A stretch of 64,000 nucleotides of DNA from Bin55 sp965116055 (GTDB taxonomy: Bacteria; Pseudomonadota; Gammaproteobacteria; Pseudomonadales; Azotimanducaceae), in NCBI GenBank assembly GCA_965116055.1, contig OZ220466.1, positions 2,604,001-2,668,000 on the forward strand, written 5' to 3'. Made by a program: the position numbers and the translations under genes. Positions 8,235 through 17,649 of this stretch are shown one piece after another; the stretch's first letter is position 1; each line of letters opens with the position of its first letter. The notes under the pieces are model-generated. The model was given only the letters and a program-made list of their open reading frames with translations. It made no database searches and was not told the origin of the DNA.

Positions 8235-9470
8235 TTAAAACTCGTCTACCGCACGCCACCTGGGTTCCCATCCATCAGGTTGACACACCGTATCGGCCAC
8301 GCCCAAACCAGGTACTGCAACTAATTGACCGTCATCGAATAACAATGGCCATGTGTCGCGCTGCCAAGGCGGGACATTGCGTTTGGCAAGCCAGTCAGCC
8401 AGTTTTACGCGGCGCCCGTCAACGAGGAGTCTTTCGCCGCCAATACGCGTACGAATCTGAACCCGCTTAGCTGCTGATAATCCTCGTTCACTTATTTTCC
8501 AGCTCAATTCCCCCATCGGCAGCCGGCAGAGCCGACCTACAGGAACGGCAGCATGATGAGGCGCGGCATCAGCGACCACATAAAGCATGCCTCGGTAGCG
8601 TCGTACCGACCGATCCGATGCAACCCGAATCAATACCTGAGCGTCATTCCGCGCGGTGGCTTGTCGAACGATTTCGTCAACGACCGAAGACTTCGCAGTA
8701 ATGCGAAATGCATGGAGCCATGCACGCACGCACAACGGATTGTCAACTATGGACGCGACGGCTAGCGGTTTGCGGGCGATCGAATCAAGCGGAAGCTCCT
8801 TTAGTTTCAGCAGATTGCTTTCGAACGTTGGAAAAGTTGATCGAAGTTTCGGTAGCACTTCATGACGAAGTGCGTTACGCGTGTACGATGTGTCTGCATT
8901 CGACTCGTCGTCAATCCAGGTCCATCCGCGTCGTCGAGCAACGGTTTCAAGCGCCTTCCGACGAAATTCAAGCAACGGCCGCCACAGACGACCGTGCATC
9001 AACTCGCGGCAAGCGGCGATACCCACGAGAGCCCGTCCAGTACCGAGTTGCCAAAGTAAGCTCTCTAGCTCATCGTCGCGATGATGTGCAGTTGCAACAA
9101 CATCGTCAGAGTGAAGCAAGCTGTTAAAAACCTTGATCCGAGCGCGACGACCGGCAAATTCAATATTTCTAGCTCGTAGTTTGACTTTCTCCACCACGAG
9201 TTTAAGTTGTAATGCTGCCGCTTCACGTTCGCAATGCGCTTGCCAGGCATCGGCGCGTGGGCTGATGCCGTGATTGATGTGCAGCACGGCTAATTGCCCG
9301 TTCGGATACGCACAACGAGCTGCATGAAGTAAAACCGTCGAATCCAGACCGCCACTAAAGGCAATCCACAGTTGACCAGTTGCAGCCAGGTCACAATCGC
9401 CAAGGCGACGAACTACTGCGGGAAATAAATCGTCGTTACGCTGCCGCTCGATTGAATCTGACATTGACAA
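8235..9470 (-). CDS. tilS: tRNA(Ile)-lysidine synthase TilS
   Basis: A 411-residue N-type ATP pyrophosphatase that attaches lysine to C34 of tRNA(Ile)(CAU), switching it to read AUA. The PP-loop is AFSGGLDSTVLLH (about residues 34-46), followed by HINHG and the HHRDDELESLLWQLGTG segment typical of TilS. The C-terminal domain (RIGGERLL, VKLADWLAKRNVPPWQRD, PGLGV) matches the TilS C-terminal RNA-binding region. The start overlaps the dnaE end by 35 bases; an ATG two codons later (9464) is equally plausible. accA, often found between dnaE and tilS, is absent. Confidence 0.94.
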   Translation of the reverse strand: MSMSDSIERQRNDDLFPAVVRRLGDCDLAATGQLWIAFSGGLDSTVLLHAARCAYPNGQLAVLHINHGISPRADAWQAHCEREAAALQLKLVVEKVKLRARNIEFAGRRARIKVFNSLLHSDDVVATAHHRDDELESLLWQLGTGRALVGIAACRELMHGRLWRPLLEFRRKALETVARRRGWTWIDDESNADTSYTRNALRHEVLPKLRSTFPTFESNLLKLKELPLDSIARKPLAVASIVDNPLCVRAWLHAFRITAKSSVVDEIVRQATARNDAQVLIRVASDRSVRRYRGMLYVVADAAPHHAAVPVGRLCRLPMGELSWKISERGLSAAKRVQIRTRIGGERLLVDGRRVKLADWLAKRNVPPWQRDTWPLLFDDGQLVAVPGLGVADTVCQPDGWEPRWRAVDEF

Positions 9471-12400
9471 TGCTAGGGCTGAAAATCTCTCGCAACTCGA
9501 TTAATGTCTCGTCGGTTACCGGGAGCTGCCGATATCCCTTGCCGAGATTGACACGTAATTCCGCATCCTTTTTTTGAATACGAATGTCCACTGGGCGCCC
9601 GCCTTTGCATTCAACCTTAGCAAATAAATCTTCTAATTTGCATAGATTCTCTTGAGTCAATAATGCGCGAGTTTCATCATTAGGAAATTTCAACACCAAG
9701 TAAGCCTGCCACTGTTTTCTTGCTTCGGCCGCATTGAATAACGCATTGGCATTTAATTGAGGCTCGTTTCTGAATCGATCAATTCTTATCTTGCCTTTTG
9801 CCACGACGAACTGGTCGTCAATCACAAATCGGGAGAATTTTTCATATTGTTCGGGCCAGAGCATGACGTTTAACGAGCCGCGCGGCCCTTGCAGTACGAA
9901 TTTGGCAAATTCGCCGCGATCGGCCAATTCGCGCACATCCGAGTTCATGATGGTTCCCGCGACAATAATCTCCTCGTTGCTAGGCGCTTCAGGCTGGTCA
10001 TCTAGCGAGTATGTGCAGATTGGGCGGAATTCATGAAAGTACTTTTGCATTGATTCGCGACTAATCGCATAGCCAATAACGAGATCCTCAAACTCGCACA
10101 GCTCATCTTTCGTTAACGGTTCGGGTAACCGATAATTCACAAACACATCGTGTTCTTCTGGTTCGCCGAACAAGCTCAGATTCGAGTCGTTAGGTTGGGC
10201 GCCGGCTTGATACGCACTCTCTAACTTGTCGAGAAGCAGGGCGCGAATGAGTTCCGGTTTGTCGCTCTGCGTTTCGAGCTTATCAAGCGCTCCGGCCTTA
10301 ATTAAGTGCTCTAGTGTCGTTTTTTGCAGTCGCGTTAGATCTACACGCTTGCAAAAATCCAGCAAATTAGCAAATTCGCCGCTTGATGCACCGACCTCGA
10401 TAGCACGTACATCCTCAGCGCCAACATTCTTCAGTCCCAATAAACCGAGGCGCAACCCATTGTCAGTCGCAATGCAATCGGCAGACGGTTGATTGACGTC
10501 TGGCGGCTTGATTTCAAGACCACAACGGTCCGCATCGGCTAGTAGTCGCATGATGCGTTTAGGGTCATCTCGTTCTACCGAGATCAACGCCGCGAAATAC
10601 TCGTTAGGGTGATTCGCTTTTAAGTAGGCAGTCTGGTATGTAACAAGCGCATACGCCGTCGAGTGGGCACGAGGAAACGCATACGCGGAAAAGCCAAGCA
10701 TATCGTCATAAATCTTGGCCGCGGTTGAGGGCATCACATCATTTTCGCGACAGCCTTGGAGGAAGCGATCTTTGAGCTGCACGAGCTTATCGCTACGTTT
10801 TTTACCCATTGCTTCGCGCAACATATCCGCTTCGCCACCGGAAAACCCTGCCAATGTCCGCGCGACGCTCATGACGTCCTCCTGATAAATCATGAGGCCG
10901 TACGTATCAGACAAAACCGTCTCAAGCAATGGATGCGCACTCCTGATCGGTTCAAGACCACGCTTGCGTTTGGCATAGTGCTCATCAATTTTGGCCGATA
11001 ACGGGCCTGGGCGAATCAACGCAACGAGCGCGACGAGATCAGCGAACTGATCAGGTTTCAGTAGACGGATAAGTCGTTTCATCGCCGCTGATTCAAGCTG
11101 AAAAACGCCTTCTGTGTCCGCCGCAGCAATAAGTCGAAAGGTGGCCTCGTCGTCTAGTGGTATGGCATTTATGTCAAGTCGATTCCCCTCCGGACTGGCA
11201 TTGACGGCTTCGGTCGCGCGATTGATGGCCGTCAAGTTTTTCAAGCTCAGCAAATCGAACTTGACCATACCGACTTGCTCAACGTCATCTTTATCGAGCT
11301 GCGTTACCAAGAGGTTCGTGTTGTCATCAACTTTACATGGCACATATTCGTCGAGGCGCCCTGGTGCGATGACTAATCCCGCCGGATGAACGCCTTCAAT
11401 GGCGACGATCCCTTCAAGTTTCATAGCTTCTTGAAGCAGTTCAGTGCAATCAAGCGCTGCAGCCGTTTCTGCGATCGCAGGATCCGCTTCACATGCTTCA
11501 GCTAATTTCGTACCAGGTTTCGTTGGGATCAGCTTCGTGATGCGCGAAACGTCGCTATGAGGAATGCCCATCGCGCGACCCATGCCATGCAAAATTCCTT
11601 TAGCCGCATGCGTGCCTTGTGTCGCAATCAAACCCACACACTCTTCTCCAAACCGCTCGACTACATGCTGCATGACCCGATCGCGACTTCGCGCACAAAA
11701 GTCGATATCTAAATCAGGCATTGAGCGGCGATCGGGGTTGAGCAGACGCTCGAAATACAGTTTGTATTTGATCGGATCTAGACTAGTGATTCCAAGCAAC
11801 ATGGCTACTAACGACGCGGCGCCAGATCCCCGACCAGGACCAACTGGAATACCCTCCTCACGGGCCCAATCCACGATTGCTTGAACAATCAAGAAATAGC
11901 CAGCAAAGCCCATATCAATGATGACCCCAAGCTCGTATGTAGCTCGTTCGCGATAGGTTTCATACTCTTCTTCAGCAATATCGGACTGCTCATCCTCCAG
12001 AAATTCCTTGAGTTTCTGTTGGATTGTGGTACGCAGGATGCGTTCGTTTTCAGCCGTATCCGAGGTCGGAAATGGGCGCTGGTAGTATGTACCCGTTTTA
12101 ATTTCTACATTACAACGTTTCGCTATCTCAGCTGCATTTTCGACCGCATCAGGTAAATCTTCGAACTGCGCGGCCATCTCACTTGGCGTACGCAAGTGCT
12201 GAAAAGAGCTAAACTGACCATGCCAGGAATAAGCTCCGTCCATGCGTTCTTTACGTTGAATGCAAAGTTTTGCATCGTGCAACGCAAAGTCCTCTTTGGC
12301 AATGCAAATGACATCATTTGTCGCTACAAGTGGCACCCCTTTACGCTCCGCTAACGGCACGACCGACTCAATATAAGCGTTCTCACCAACCCGCCCGGTA

Positions 12401-12894
12401 CGAGTTACCGTCGCGTAGAAACGATCTTCAAATGTGTCCAAATACCAATCCAGATGTTTTTCCGCGTTCGCCTCGTCGGCGGCTAGCAAGCACTGACCAA
12501 TGTCACCGGTTACGCCACCAGACAAAAGCATCAACCCTTCGTTGTGCGCGACGAGCATATCGCGCGTAATGCGGTTGCGGCACGCCGGATTACGCGCCGC
12601 CTCGGTAATAAGTCGAATCAGATTGCGGTGGCCGTCTTGATTAGCGGCCAGCGCTAGCAAGCGAAACTCACCTTGTCCTTCAAGCAAGGTAAGGTCGCAA
12701 CCGATAATAGGCTTAATGCCGGCGTCGAAGCATGCGTGCTGAAACTTGAGCATAGCAGTAAGGCTGTGTTTGTCCGTCAGTGCGACGGCCGACATCCCTC
12801 GCTCTTTAACGGCCGGAGCAAGTTGATTCAAGAAGACGACACTGTCAACGAGAGAGTATTCGCTATGCGTGGATAAGTGAACAAAGTCGTTCAT
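9436..12894 (-). CDS. dnaE: DNA polymerase III subunit alpha
   Basis: The 1152-residue replicative polymerase catalytic subunit, at the usual length for DnaE1 (~1160). Order: PHP domain from the N-terminus (FVHLSTHSEYSLVDS, ALTDKHSLTAMLKF), then the C-family polymerase core with GPGRGSGAASLVA and the catalytic MPDLDIDFC, HPAGLVIAP, the QLDKDDVEQVGMVKFDLL segment, IYQEDVM, then a tandem HhH region, OB fold (IIVAGTIM) and a C-terminal tau-binding segment. The start overlaps the rnhB stop by 4 bases. No inactivating change was noticed. Confidence 0.97.
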   Translation of the reverse strand: MNDFVHLSTHSEYSLVDSVVFLNQLAPAVKERGMSAVALTDKHSLTAMLKFQHACFDAGIKPIIGCDLTLLEGQGEFRLLALAANQDGHRNLIRLITEAARNPACRNRITRDMLVAHNEGLMLLSGGVTGDIGQCLLAADEANAEKHLDWYLDTFEDRFYATVTRTGRVGENAYIESVVPLAERKGVPLVATNDVICIAKEDFALHDAKLCIQRKERMDGAYSWHGQFSSFQHLRTPSEMAAQFEDLPDAVENAAEIAKRCNVEIKTGTYYQRPFPTSDTAENERILRTTIQQKLKEFLEDEQSDIAEEEYETYRERATYELGVIIDMGFAGYFLIVQAIVDWAREEGIPVGPGRGSGAASLVAMLLGITSLDPIKYKLYFERLLNPDRRSMPDLDIDFCARSRDRVMQHVVERFGEECVGLIATQGTHAAKGILHGMGRAMGIPHSDVSRITKLIPTKPGTKLAEACEADPAIAETAAALDCTELLQEAMKLEGIVAIEGVHPAGLVIAPGRLDEYVPCKVDDNTNLLVTQLDKDDVEQVGMVKFDLLSLKNLTAINRATEAVNASPEGNRLDINAIPLDDEATFRLIAAADTEGVFQLESAAMKRLIRLLKPDQFADLVALVALIRPGPLSAKIDEHYAKRKRGLEPIRSAHPLLETVLSDTYGLMIYQEDVMSVARTLAGFSGGEADMLREAMGKKRSDKLVQLKDRFLQGCRENDVMPSTAAKIYDDMLGFSAYAFPRAHSTAYALVTYQTAYLKANHPNEYFAALISVERDDPKRIMRLLADADRCGLEIKPPDVNQPSADCIATDNGLRLGLLGLKNVGAEDVRAIEVGASSGEFANLLDFCKRVDLTRLQKTTLEHLIKAGALDKLETQSDKPELIRALLLDKLESAYQAGAQPNDSNLSLFGEPEEHDVFVNYRLPEPLTKDELCEFEDLVIGYAISRESMQKYFHEFRPICTYSLDDQPEAPSNEEIIVAGTIMNSDVRELADRGEFAKFVLQGPRGSLNVMLWPEQYEKFSRFVIDDQFVVAKGKIRIDRFRNEPQLNANALFNAAEARKQWQAYLVLKFPNDETRALLTQENLCKLEDLFAKVECKGGRPVDIRIQKKDAELRVNLGKGYRQLPVTDETLIELREIFSPSIVNVRFNRAAA

Positions 12895-13535
12895 ACTTTC
12901 TCTTCAATGAGGCCAAGTTTTGCATTGTTCACCGGCGCGAAACTTCGTCGATGGATGACGCAAGGACCATGAAGTTGCAGTTGCTGCAGATGGTGCGGCG
13001 TGGGATAACCCTTATGTTGCTCAAATCCGTACTGTGGATATGTCTTGGCGAACGTCACCATCAATCGATCGCGGGTTACTTTAGCCAAAATGGATGCTGC
13101 GCCAATGGCTGGTAGTTTACCGTCACCGCCAACCAGCGTAAATGTGAGCGCCGGAATGCCAGGATCTTGATTACCATCAACCCACACTTCGTCGACAGCA
13201 ATATTTAACGCGTCGTATGCGCGACGCATGGCTAACAAAGTGGCTTGCAGGATATTGCGCTCGTCAATTTCCTCAGGTTCAGCCATCCCTATCCCGTAGG
13301 CGATCGCCTTCCCTTGAATCTCAACGAATAATGCCTCGCGCCTAGCTAGCGAAAGCTTCTTGCTGTCGCCAAGGCCTTCAATCGGGTTTGCTTCATCAAG
13401 TACTACCGCCGCAGCGACGACCGGACCGGCCAAAGGCCCCCGGCCTGCTTCGTCAATCCCCGCAAGCATCGGATGGCGAGAATTAGCGCGATGCAACGAG
13501 TGAAAGTACCGCATCCGCTGCGCGGCTCGCAGCAT
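12891..13535 (-). CDS. rnhB: Ribonuclease HII
   Basis: RNase HII removes single ribonucleotides and RNA primers from RNA-DNA hybrids. LAGIDEAGRGPLAGPVVAAAV contains the first acidic active-site residues (Asp, Glu); GLGDSKKLS, the Asp in VWVDGNQD, and AASILAKVTRD complete the family pattern. The full frame of 214 residues overlaps lpxB by 53 bases. Internal Met codons at 13514 and 13469 are alternatives, and the latter begins right at LAGIDEAGRG and avoids the overlap. No strong Shine-Dalgarno sequence decides between them. The end overlaps dnaE by 4 bases. Confidence 0.93.
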   Translation of the reverse strand: MLRAAQRMRYFHSLHRANSRHPMLAGIDEAGRGPLAGPVVAAAVVLDEANPIEGLGDSKKLSLARREALFVEIQGKAIAYGIGMAEPEEIDERNILQATLLAMRRAYDALNIAVDEVWVDGNQDPGIPALTFTLVGGDGKLPAIGAASILAKVTRDRLMVTFAKTYPQYGFEQHKGYPTPHHLQQLQLHGPCVIHRRSFAPVNNAKLGLIEEKV

Positions 13536-14643
13536 CCTGCTTCAACGTGCGATGTAGGTGGGTAAAGGTTTGCATCAAATCGGCTGGCGGACATTGAAAT
13601 TGCTCGGAGAGCGCATTCGCAAGATTCGCCGCCGTTGCGTCGTTTTGGAGAAATTCTGGTACTAGCACTCTATTAGCAAGTATATTGGGTAGTGCGACGT
13701 GATCAATAAACATCAACTTTCGTATGACCCAAGCCGTGAGCGTTCCCATGCGGTACGCAACGACCATAGGCGTTTTCAAGAGCATCGCCTCTAATGTGCT
13801 CGTGCCAGACTTTACTAACGCAATGTCGCTCGCAGCTAATGCTAGCGTCGCACCAGCATCGGTAATCTCAAGATCAAGCTGCGGAAATTTCGTACGCAGA
13901 GTGAACCATTTTTCCTTGATGGACGAATGTCCAACCGGCATCACAAACTTAATGTTTTTTGTTGGGATCTGCGATTGAAACCGCTGTGCTGTTTCTAGGA
14001 ATAGCTCAAGATGGAAACGAATTTCCGATCCTCGACTGCCCGGCATAAGGCACACTAAAACTGCATCGTGAGGCCAGCCGGCCGTCGTTCGAGCTTCCAC
14101 CATGATTTCATGCTTCACGCTATCGGCATCAAATCGATCGGCTGTTGGATGGCCTACGAATACGGCGCGGATATTCGCTTCGTCATAAACGGCGGTTTCG
14201 AACGGAAATAGAGTCATTACGACATCAGCTGCTTCACCGATTTGCTTCAGGCGGCCTCGCCGCCATGCGTACACAGAAGGACTGACATAGTGTGCCGTTG
14301 GTACCCCGCGCTTCCTCACACCTCGCTCTAGCAGGAGATTGAACACATTGAAATCGACTCCAACAACGACATCAACTGTCGAAAGTTCACGAATCAAATT
14401 GCGTAGCAGGCGAACCAGACTGACTATGCGCAACAACGGGTCGACAAAACCGTTGACCGCGAAGTGATCAATATCGGCCAAGCTGCACATACCATGCTTG
14501 AGCATCGTCACTCCGCCAACACCGATGAATTCAACCTTTGGTTCGCGTCTTTCGATCGCGGCCATCAGTGATGAACCAAGTTTATCGCCAGACGATTCGC
14601 CAGCGACGATACCTACTCTAAGCGGTTTATTTTCAGTCGACAA
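13483..14643 (-). CDS. lpxB: Lipid-A-disaccharide synthase
   Basis: A 386-residue GT19-family glycosyltransferase joining UDP-diacylglucosamine and lipid X into the lipid A disaccharide at the inner membrane. Family signatures: VAGESSGDKLG at residues ~13-23, YVSPSVYAWRRGR, LFPFE, VFVGHPTADRF, LMPGSRGSEI and the C-terminal SGTSTLEAML region. The start is 16 bases from the fabZ stop. lpxA, which supplies the first acylated intermediate and normally sits between fabZ and lpxB, is not here. Confidence 0.95.
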   Translation of the reverse strand: MSTENKPLRVGIVAGESSGDKLGSSLMAAIERREPKVEFIGVGGVTMLKHGMCSLADIDHFAVNGFVDPLLRIVSLVRLLRNLIRELSTVDVVVGVDFNVFNLLLERGVRKRGVPTAHYVSPSVYAWRRGRLKQIGEAADVVMTLFPFETAVYDEANIRAVFVGHPTADRFDADSVKHEIMVEARTTAGWPHDAVLVCLMPGSRGSEIRFHLELFLETAQRFQSQIPTKNIKFVMPVGHSSIKEKWFTLRTKFPQLDLEITDAGATLALAASDIALVKSGTSTLEAMLLKTPMVVAYRMGTLTAWVIRKLMFIDHVALPNILANRVLVPEFLQNDATAANLANALSEQFQCPPADLMQTFTHLHRTLKQDAASRAADAVLSLVASR

Positions 14644-14659
14644 CGCGAGCTACAGGCTC

Positions 14660-15106
14660 TTAACCGTTAGCGATCAGGAGCTCCGTCGAACATACGACAC
14701 CCTCGTCAACAAGCGCCTCGCAACTAAATTTCATGATATCACGGCGTTCACTTAGCACCCTGGCTTGAAGAATTAACGCATCTCCAGGCACCACGGGTTT
14801 TTTAAACCGCGTCTTGTCCGTTCCAGCAAGCACGAATATAGCATCGCCATGATTCTCAAGAACGAGATTCCGTGAACGTGTAGCTAATACGCCACTAACT
14901 TGAGCCAGCGCTTCAACGATGAGTACCCCAGGCATGATTGGTTTCGTTGGAAAGTGTCCTGGGAAGAATGGCTCATTCCGCGACACATTCTTCAAACCAC
15001 GAATATTTTTACCTAGTTCGATTTCCAATATGCGGTCGACCAATAGAAACGGATACCTGTGTGGTAGGTATTCCGAGATCTCAAAGTCGATATCTGATTG
15101 AGACAT
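14660..15106 (-). CDS. fabZ: 3-hydroxyacyl-[ACP] dehydratase FabZ
   Basis: A 148-residue hot-dog-fold dehydratase of fatty acid synthesis. LPHRYPFLLVDR is the N-terminal signature. The catalytic His lies in PFFPGHFP and the catalytic Glu in MPGVLIVEALAQ. KTRFKKPVVPGD is a further family block. It sits between lpxD and lpxB, where FabZ competes with lipid A enzymes for 3-hydroxyacyl-ACP. Spacing from lpxD is 10 bases. Confidence 0.96.
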   Translation of the reverse strand: MSQSDIDFEISEYLPHRYPFLLVDRILEIELGKNIRGLKNVSRNEPFFPGHFPTKPIMPGVLIVEALAQVSGVLATRSRNLVLENHGDAIFVLAGTDKTRFKKPVVPGDALILQARVLSERRDIMKFSCEALVDEGVVCSTELLIANG

Positions 15107-15116
15107 GAGGGGTCCC

Positions 15117-16175
15117 CTACTCTACCTTCAAAGGACATTGTTCTGCGGACGACCGTCGTTCAAGTTTGCGTTCTAGGCGAGCTAGTCTTTTCGCCATGGC
15201 GTCAAGTTCGTTAAACCGCAAGGCATTGCGTCGCCACGACCGATTATCCGTGCACAAAGTCGAGCCGGAATAACGCCCCGCCTCGGTAATATCGCGACTA
15301 ATGTATGTCATAGCGCCGACTTGCACGCCGTCCGTAATTCGCAACGGCCCCTCACCTGCAATGCCAACGCCGCCGCCAATGACGCAGTATTGTCCTATCG
15401 AGACACTACCTGCCACGCCAGTGCAGCCACACAAGATTGAATGGGCACCGATCTCACAATTGTGTCCAATGTGTACATGATTGTCCAATTTCACGTTGTC
15501 GTGAATCAACGTATCGTCAAGCGTTCCTCGATCGATTGTCGCGCACGCACCGATTAAGACATCGTCGCCTACGGTGACGCCGCCGACCTGCGGGATTTCC
15601 TGAAGCGTGCCAGTCGCATCTGGCACGATACCAAAACCGTCGGCACCGATAGTGGCATTTGCATGCACCGTACATCGAGCCCCGATCTTCACGTCATGAT
15701 AAATGACTGCGTTCTCGCGAATACTCGTGTTGCGCTTGATGAGCGAATATGCACCGATACTGACATTCGCGCACAGTTCGACTCCATCTTCGACAATACA
15801 ATGCGCTTCAATGCTAACGAAAGGTCCAATTCGAACATCTCTACCAAGTCGTGCAGTGGGGGCGATCTGAGCACTCTCATGCACGCCGATGGGGGTTTTC
15901 ATACGTCTATCAAAAATCGCAGCAATCTGTGCAAATGCGAGTTGCGGATTGTCGACTACGACAGCTGCAACAGGACTTGACGCCACTGCCGATTCGGAGA
16001 TCAAAACAGCCGAGGCCTGTGTGTTCGCCAACTGCTTACTTAAGCGCGGATTGGAAAAAAAGGCTAGGTCACCGCTACGTGCGTGCGCCAGCGAGCCTAC
16101 ACCTGAAATGCCAATTCGCTCGTCGCCCACAATGCGTCCTTGAGTGCGTTGCGCGATATCAGCAAGCGACAACAT
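15117..16175 (-). CDS. lpxD: UDP-3-O-(3-hydroxyacyl)glucosamine N-acyltransferase
   Basis: A 352-residue trimeric acyltransferase adding the N-linked hydroxyacyl chain in lipid A synthesis. An N-terminal uridine-binding domain (LADIAQRTQGRIVGD, LAFFSNPRL) is followed by a long left-handed beta-helix of hexapeptide repeats (about residues 100-310) that includes DNHVHIGHNCEIG with the catalytic His, and a C-terminal helical tail rich in Arg/Leu. It starts 32 bases after skp ends, so the two probably share a transcript. Confidence 0.96.
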   Translation of the reverse strand: MLSLADIAQRTQGRIVGDERIGISGVGSLAHARSGDLAFFSNPRLSKQLANTQASAVLISESAVASSPVAAVVVDNPQLAFAQIAAIFDRRMKTPIGVHESAQIAPTARLGRDVRIGPFVSIEAHCIVEDGVELCANVSIGAYSLIKRNTSIRENAVIYHDVKIGARCTVHANATIGADGFGIVPDATGTLQEIPQVGGVTVGDDVLIGACATIDRGTLDDTLIHDNVKLDNHVHIGHNCEIGAHSILCGCTGVAGSVSIGQYCVIGGGVGIAGEGPLRITDGVQVGAMTYISRDITEAGRYSGSTLCTDNRSWRRNALRFNELDAMAKRLARLERKLERRSSAEQCPLKVE

Positions 16176-16207
16176 GACCTGGTGTTATTCGATCTTGAAG
16201 AACGCCA

Positions 16208-16726
16208 TTATTCGGCGATGTTATTCATAGACTCGGTTATTTTGCGTGTAATGTTGTGGCGAGGATTGACGATTAACAGCACACTAGGATTGTTTTGAAA
16301 CACCATATCGTAGTTTTCTAATTCCACCTGATCCTTCAGCGCCTTCTGAAACTTTGGTGCCAAGGCTGCGAGTAACTCGCCATTCCGTTCATTCACTTCG
16401 CGCTGTAACTTTTGTGCACCCACTTCCAAATCGAACTGCATGTCGTCCATTTGCTTTTGAATCTGACGTCGTTCGTCCTCCGATGTCACCGCGCTGTCAT
16501 TGATTAAGCGTTCACGCAACTTGATGATGTCTTGCTGGAGCTGCTTTAACCGTTCGCTCTCCGGCGCAAATTCTTCTTCGATTTTGATACGCGCAGCTTT
16601 AGCCTCTTCGGTCGAAGCTATGGCGACTTCTGAGTCTACGACTGCGACGCGCAATTGGGCTGCTGCTGACAACGCCAATTGAAGAACGCATAGCGTACAC
16701 AGAAACTTAGTAAAGTTTGAAATCAT
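16208..16726 (-). CDS. skp: Periplasmic chaperone Skp/OmpH
   Basis: A 172-residue periplasmic chaperone that holds unfolded outer-membrane proteins for delivery to the BAM complex. The ATG at 16726 gives a clean signal peptide ending near LALSAAAQ, after which LRVAVVDSEVA starts the mature protein. A long, strongly charged helical region (about residues 50-120) forms the tentacles, and DMVFQNNPSVLL near the end is Skp-like. A longer frame to 16750 adds eight residues ahead of the signal peptide and is less likely. In most relatives skp directly follows bamA; here about 8.9 kb with a giant surface-protein gene separates them. Confidence 0.9.
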   Translation of the reverse strand: MISNFTKFLCTLCVLQLALSAAAQLRVAVVDSEVAIASTEEAKAARIKIEEEFAPESERLKQLQQDIIKLRERLINDSAVTSEDERRQIQKQMDDMQFDLEVGAQKLQREVNERNGELLAALAPKFQKALKDQVELENYDMVFQNNPSVLLIVNPRHNITRKITESMNNIAE

Positions 16727-17017
16727 GATTGTTGTCCAGTTACTTTGCAAATGCCATGGTTGATAGCGGTTTTCTGAGCTGCGCTAAAGCACTGCCGTGC
16801 CGTCCATGCATTCGCAACGGGTTCATAGGTTTTTTAGGACTTAATAGGCAACCGCCAATAGCTAAGATTTTCAAAAGGTTCTACTCAGCGGTGCTTTCAA
16901 AGCTCTAGGATCAATTTGACCACCGCAAATGCATCAAACTTCCTTTCATTTGACAGTTCATTAAGGTGCTATAGCAAATCGAACGCATAGTTTGACAAAC
17001 GAAGTTCAGGAGCCTGT

Positions 17018-17287
17018 ATGCAACCAGTGCCGCTTGAATCGCTCATTTGCAAGCATATTCTGCGTGTCGGAATTCAAGCTCACCGTCACGCGAAAGTACA
17101 GTGTGCATCCGCCATTGCAGTCTCACGCTGTGTTTCACCATTGGCCCACATACAAACCGAGCACAATCAAAACGAAGACACATCGCTTGAGCTGCGAATT
17201 ATATGGAATAGTGAGTATCCCTTGCAATGTAATTTAGCTACAAAGACTATTCGGAGAGATATATTGAATGGTGATGTATACATCTAG
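17018..17287 (+). CDS. Small hypothetical protein, weakly supported
   Basis: An 89-codon frame beginning with ATG, preceded by AGGAG at five-base spacing, and followed ~100 bases later by a terminator-like stem with a T run. The protein is mixed polar with no signal peptide, membrane helix or motif that I recognise, and is fairly rich in His, Cys and Ile. An overlapping frame (16992-17237) uses the same region, so coding is uncertain. It is the only plausible gene in the skp-adhesin gap. It could equally be a chance frame or part of a non-coding transcript. Confidence 0.25.
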   Translation: MQPVPLESLICKHILRVGIQAHRHAKVQCASAIAVSRCVSPLAHIQTEHNQNEDTSLELRIIWNSEYPLQCNLATKTIRRDILNGDVYI

Positions 17288-17383
17288 CAGTTGATGTCAG
17301 TAGCTGCCTACTCGTACTTGTTTTCACTAAAGAAGGAAGAAACACCCTTATGAAACATCATGTCGATCAAAACGGTTTTATGA

Positions 17384-17475
17384 GCTGACAGCGATCATAG
17401 TCATACGTGAAGGCGTACAACGGCTCTTAATAACACGCGGTTCAGGTCGAGACCGATCGCTGATAGCCGTTTTTT
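17384..17475 (+). terminator. Terminator-like stem with long loop, plus strand
   Basis: Left arm 17384-17396 and right arm 17455-17467 pair as GCT, a two-base mismatch, then CAGCGATC with GATCGCTG. The right arm runs straight into CGTTTTTT. The ~58-base loop contains ACGGCT at 17420-17425, which can pair with AGCCGT at 17465-17470, and a small GGTC-GA-GACC hairpin at 17445-17454. It may end a short plus-strand transcript containing the frame at 17018. Confidence 0.35.
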
Positions 17476-17649
17476 ACGATCAGGACGAATCACAGCCCGT
17501 GGGGCGTACATCCACTCCTTGGCCGATCCTCTTTATATGGTGAGCTCGTCTTGTTATAGATCATTGAAGTACATAGATATATGACACTCTATGAAGTTCA
17601 TGTTGAGTCATTTGACAACTTTTACACACTCCGGACCCCTATGCATTGA

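Larger units (their letters stand above)
16727..17649. other. Gene-poor gap between skp and the giant surface-protein gene
   Basis: About 920 bases with no confidently recognised gene. It must hold the promoter for skp-lpxD and the genes beyond, because a strong terminator for the upstream minus-strand gene lies at its far edge. I could not single out a convincing minus-strand promoter. On the plus strand it holds one modest open frame (17018-17287) with a good Shine-Dalgarno sequence, a 12-codon mini-frame at 17350-17388 preceded by AAGGAAG, and a stem followed by six T at 17384-17475. Confidence 0.5.

Noticed and set aside
16950..16975. TTGACA followed by TATAGC as a promoter for the frame at 17018
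   Set aside because: The spacer is only 14 bases, too short for a normal sigma-70 promoter.
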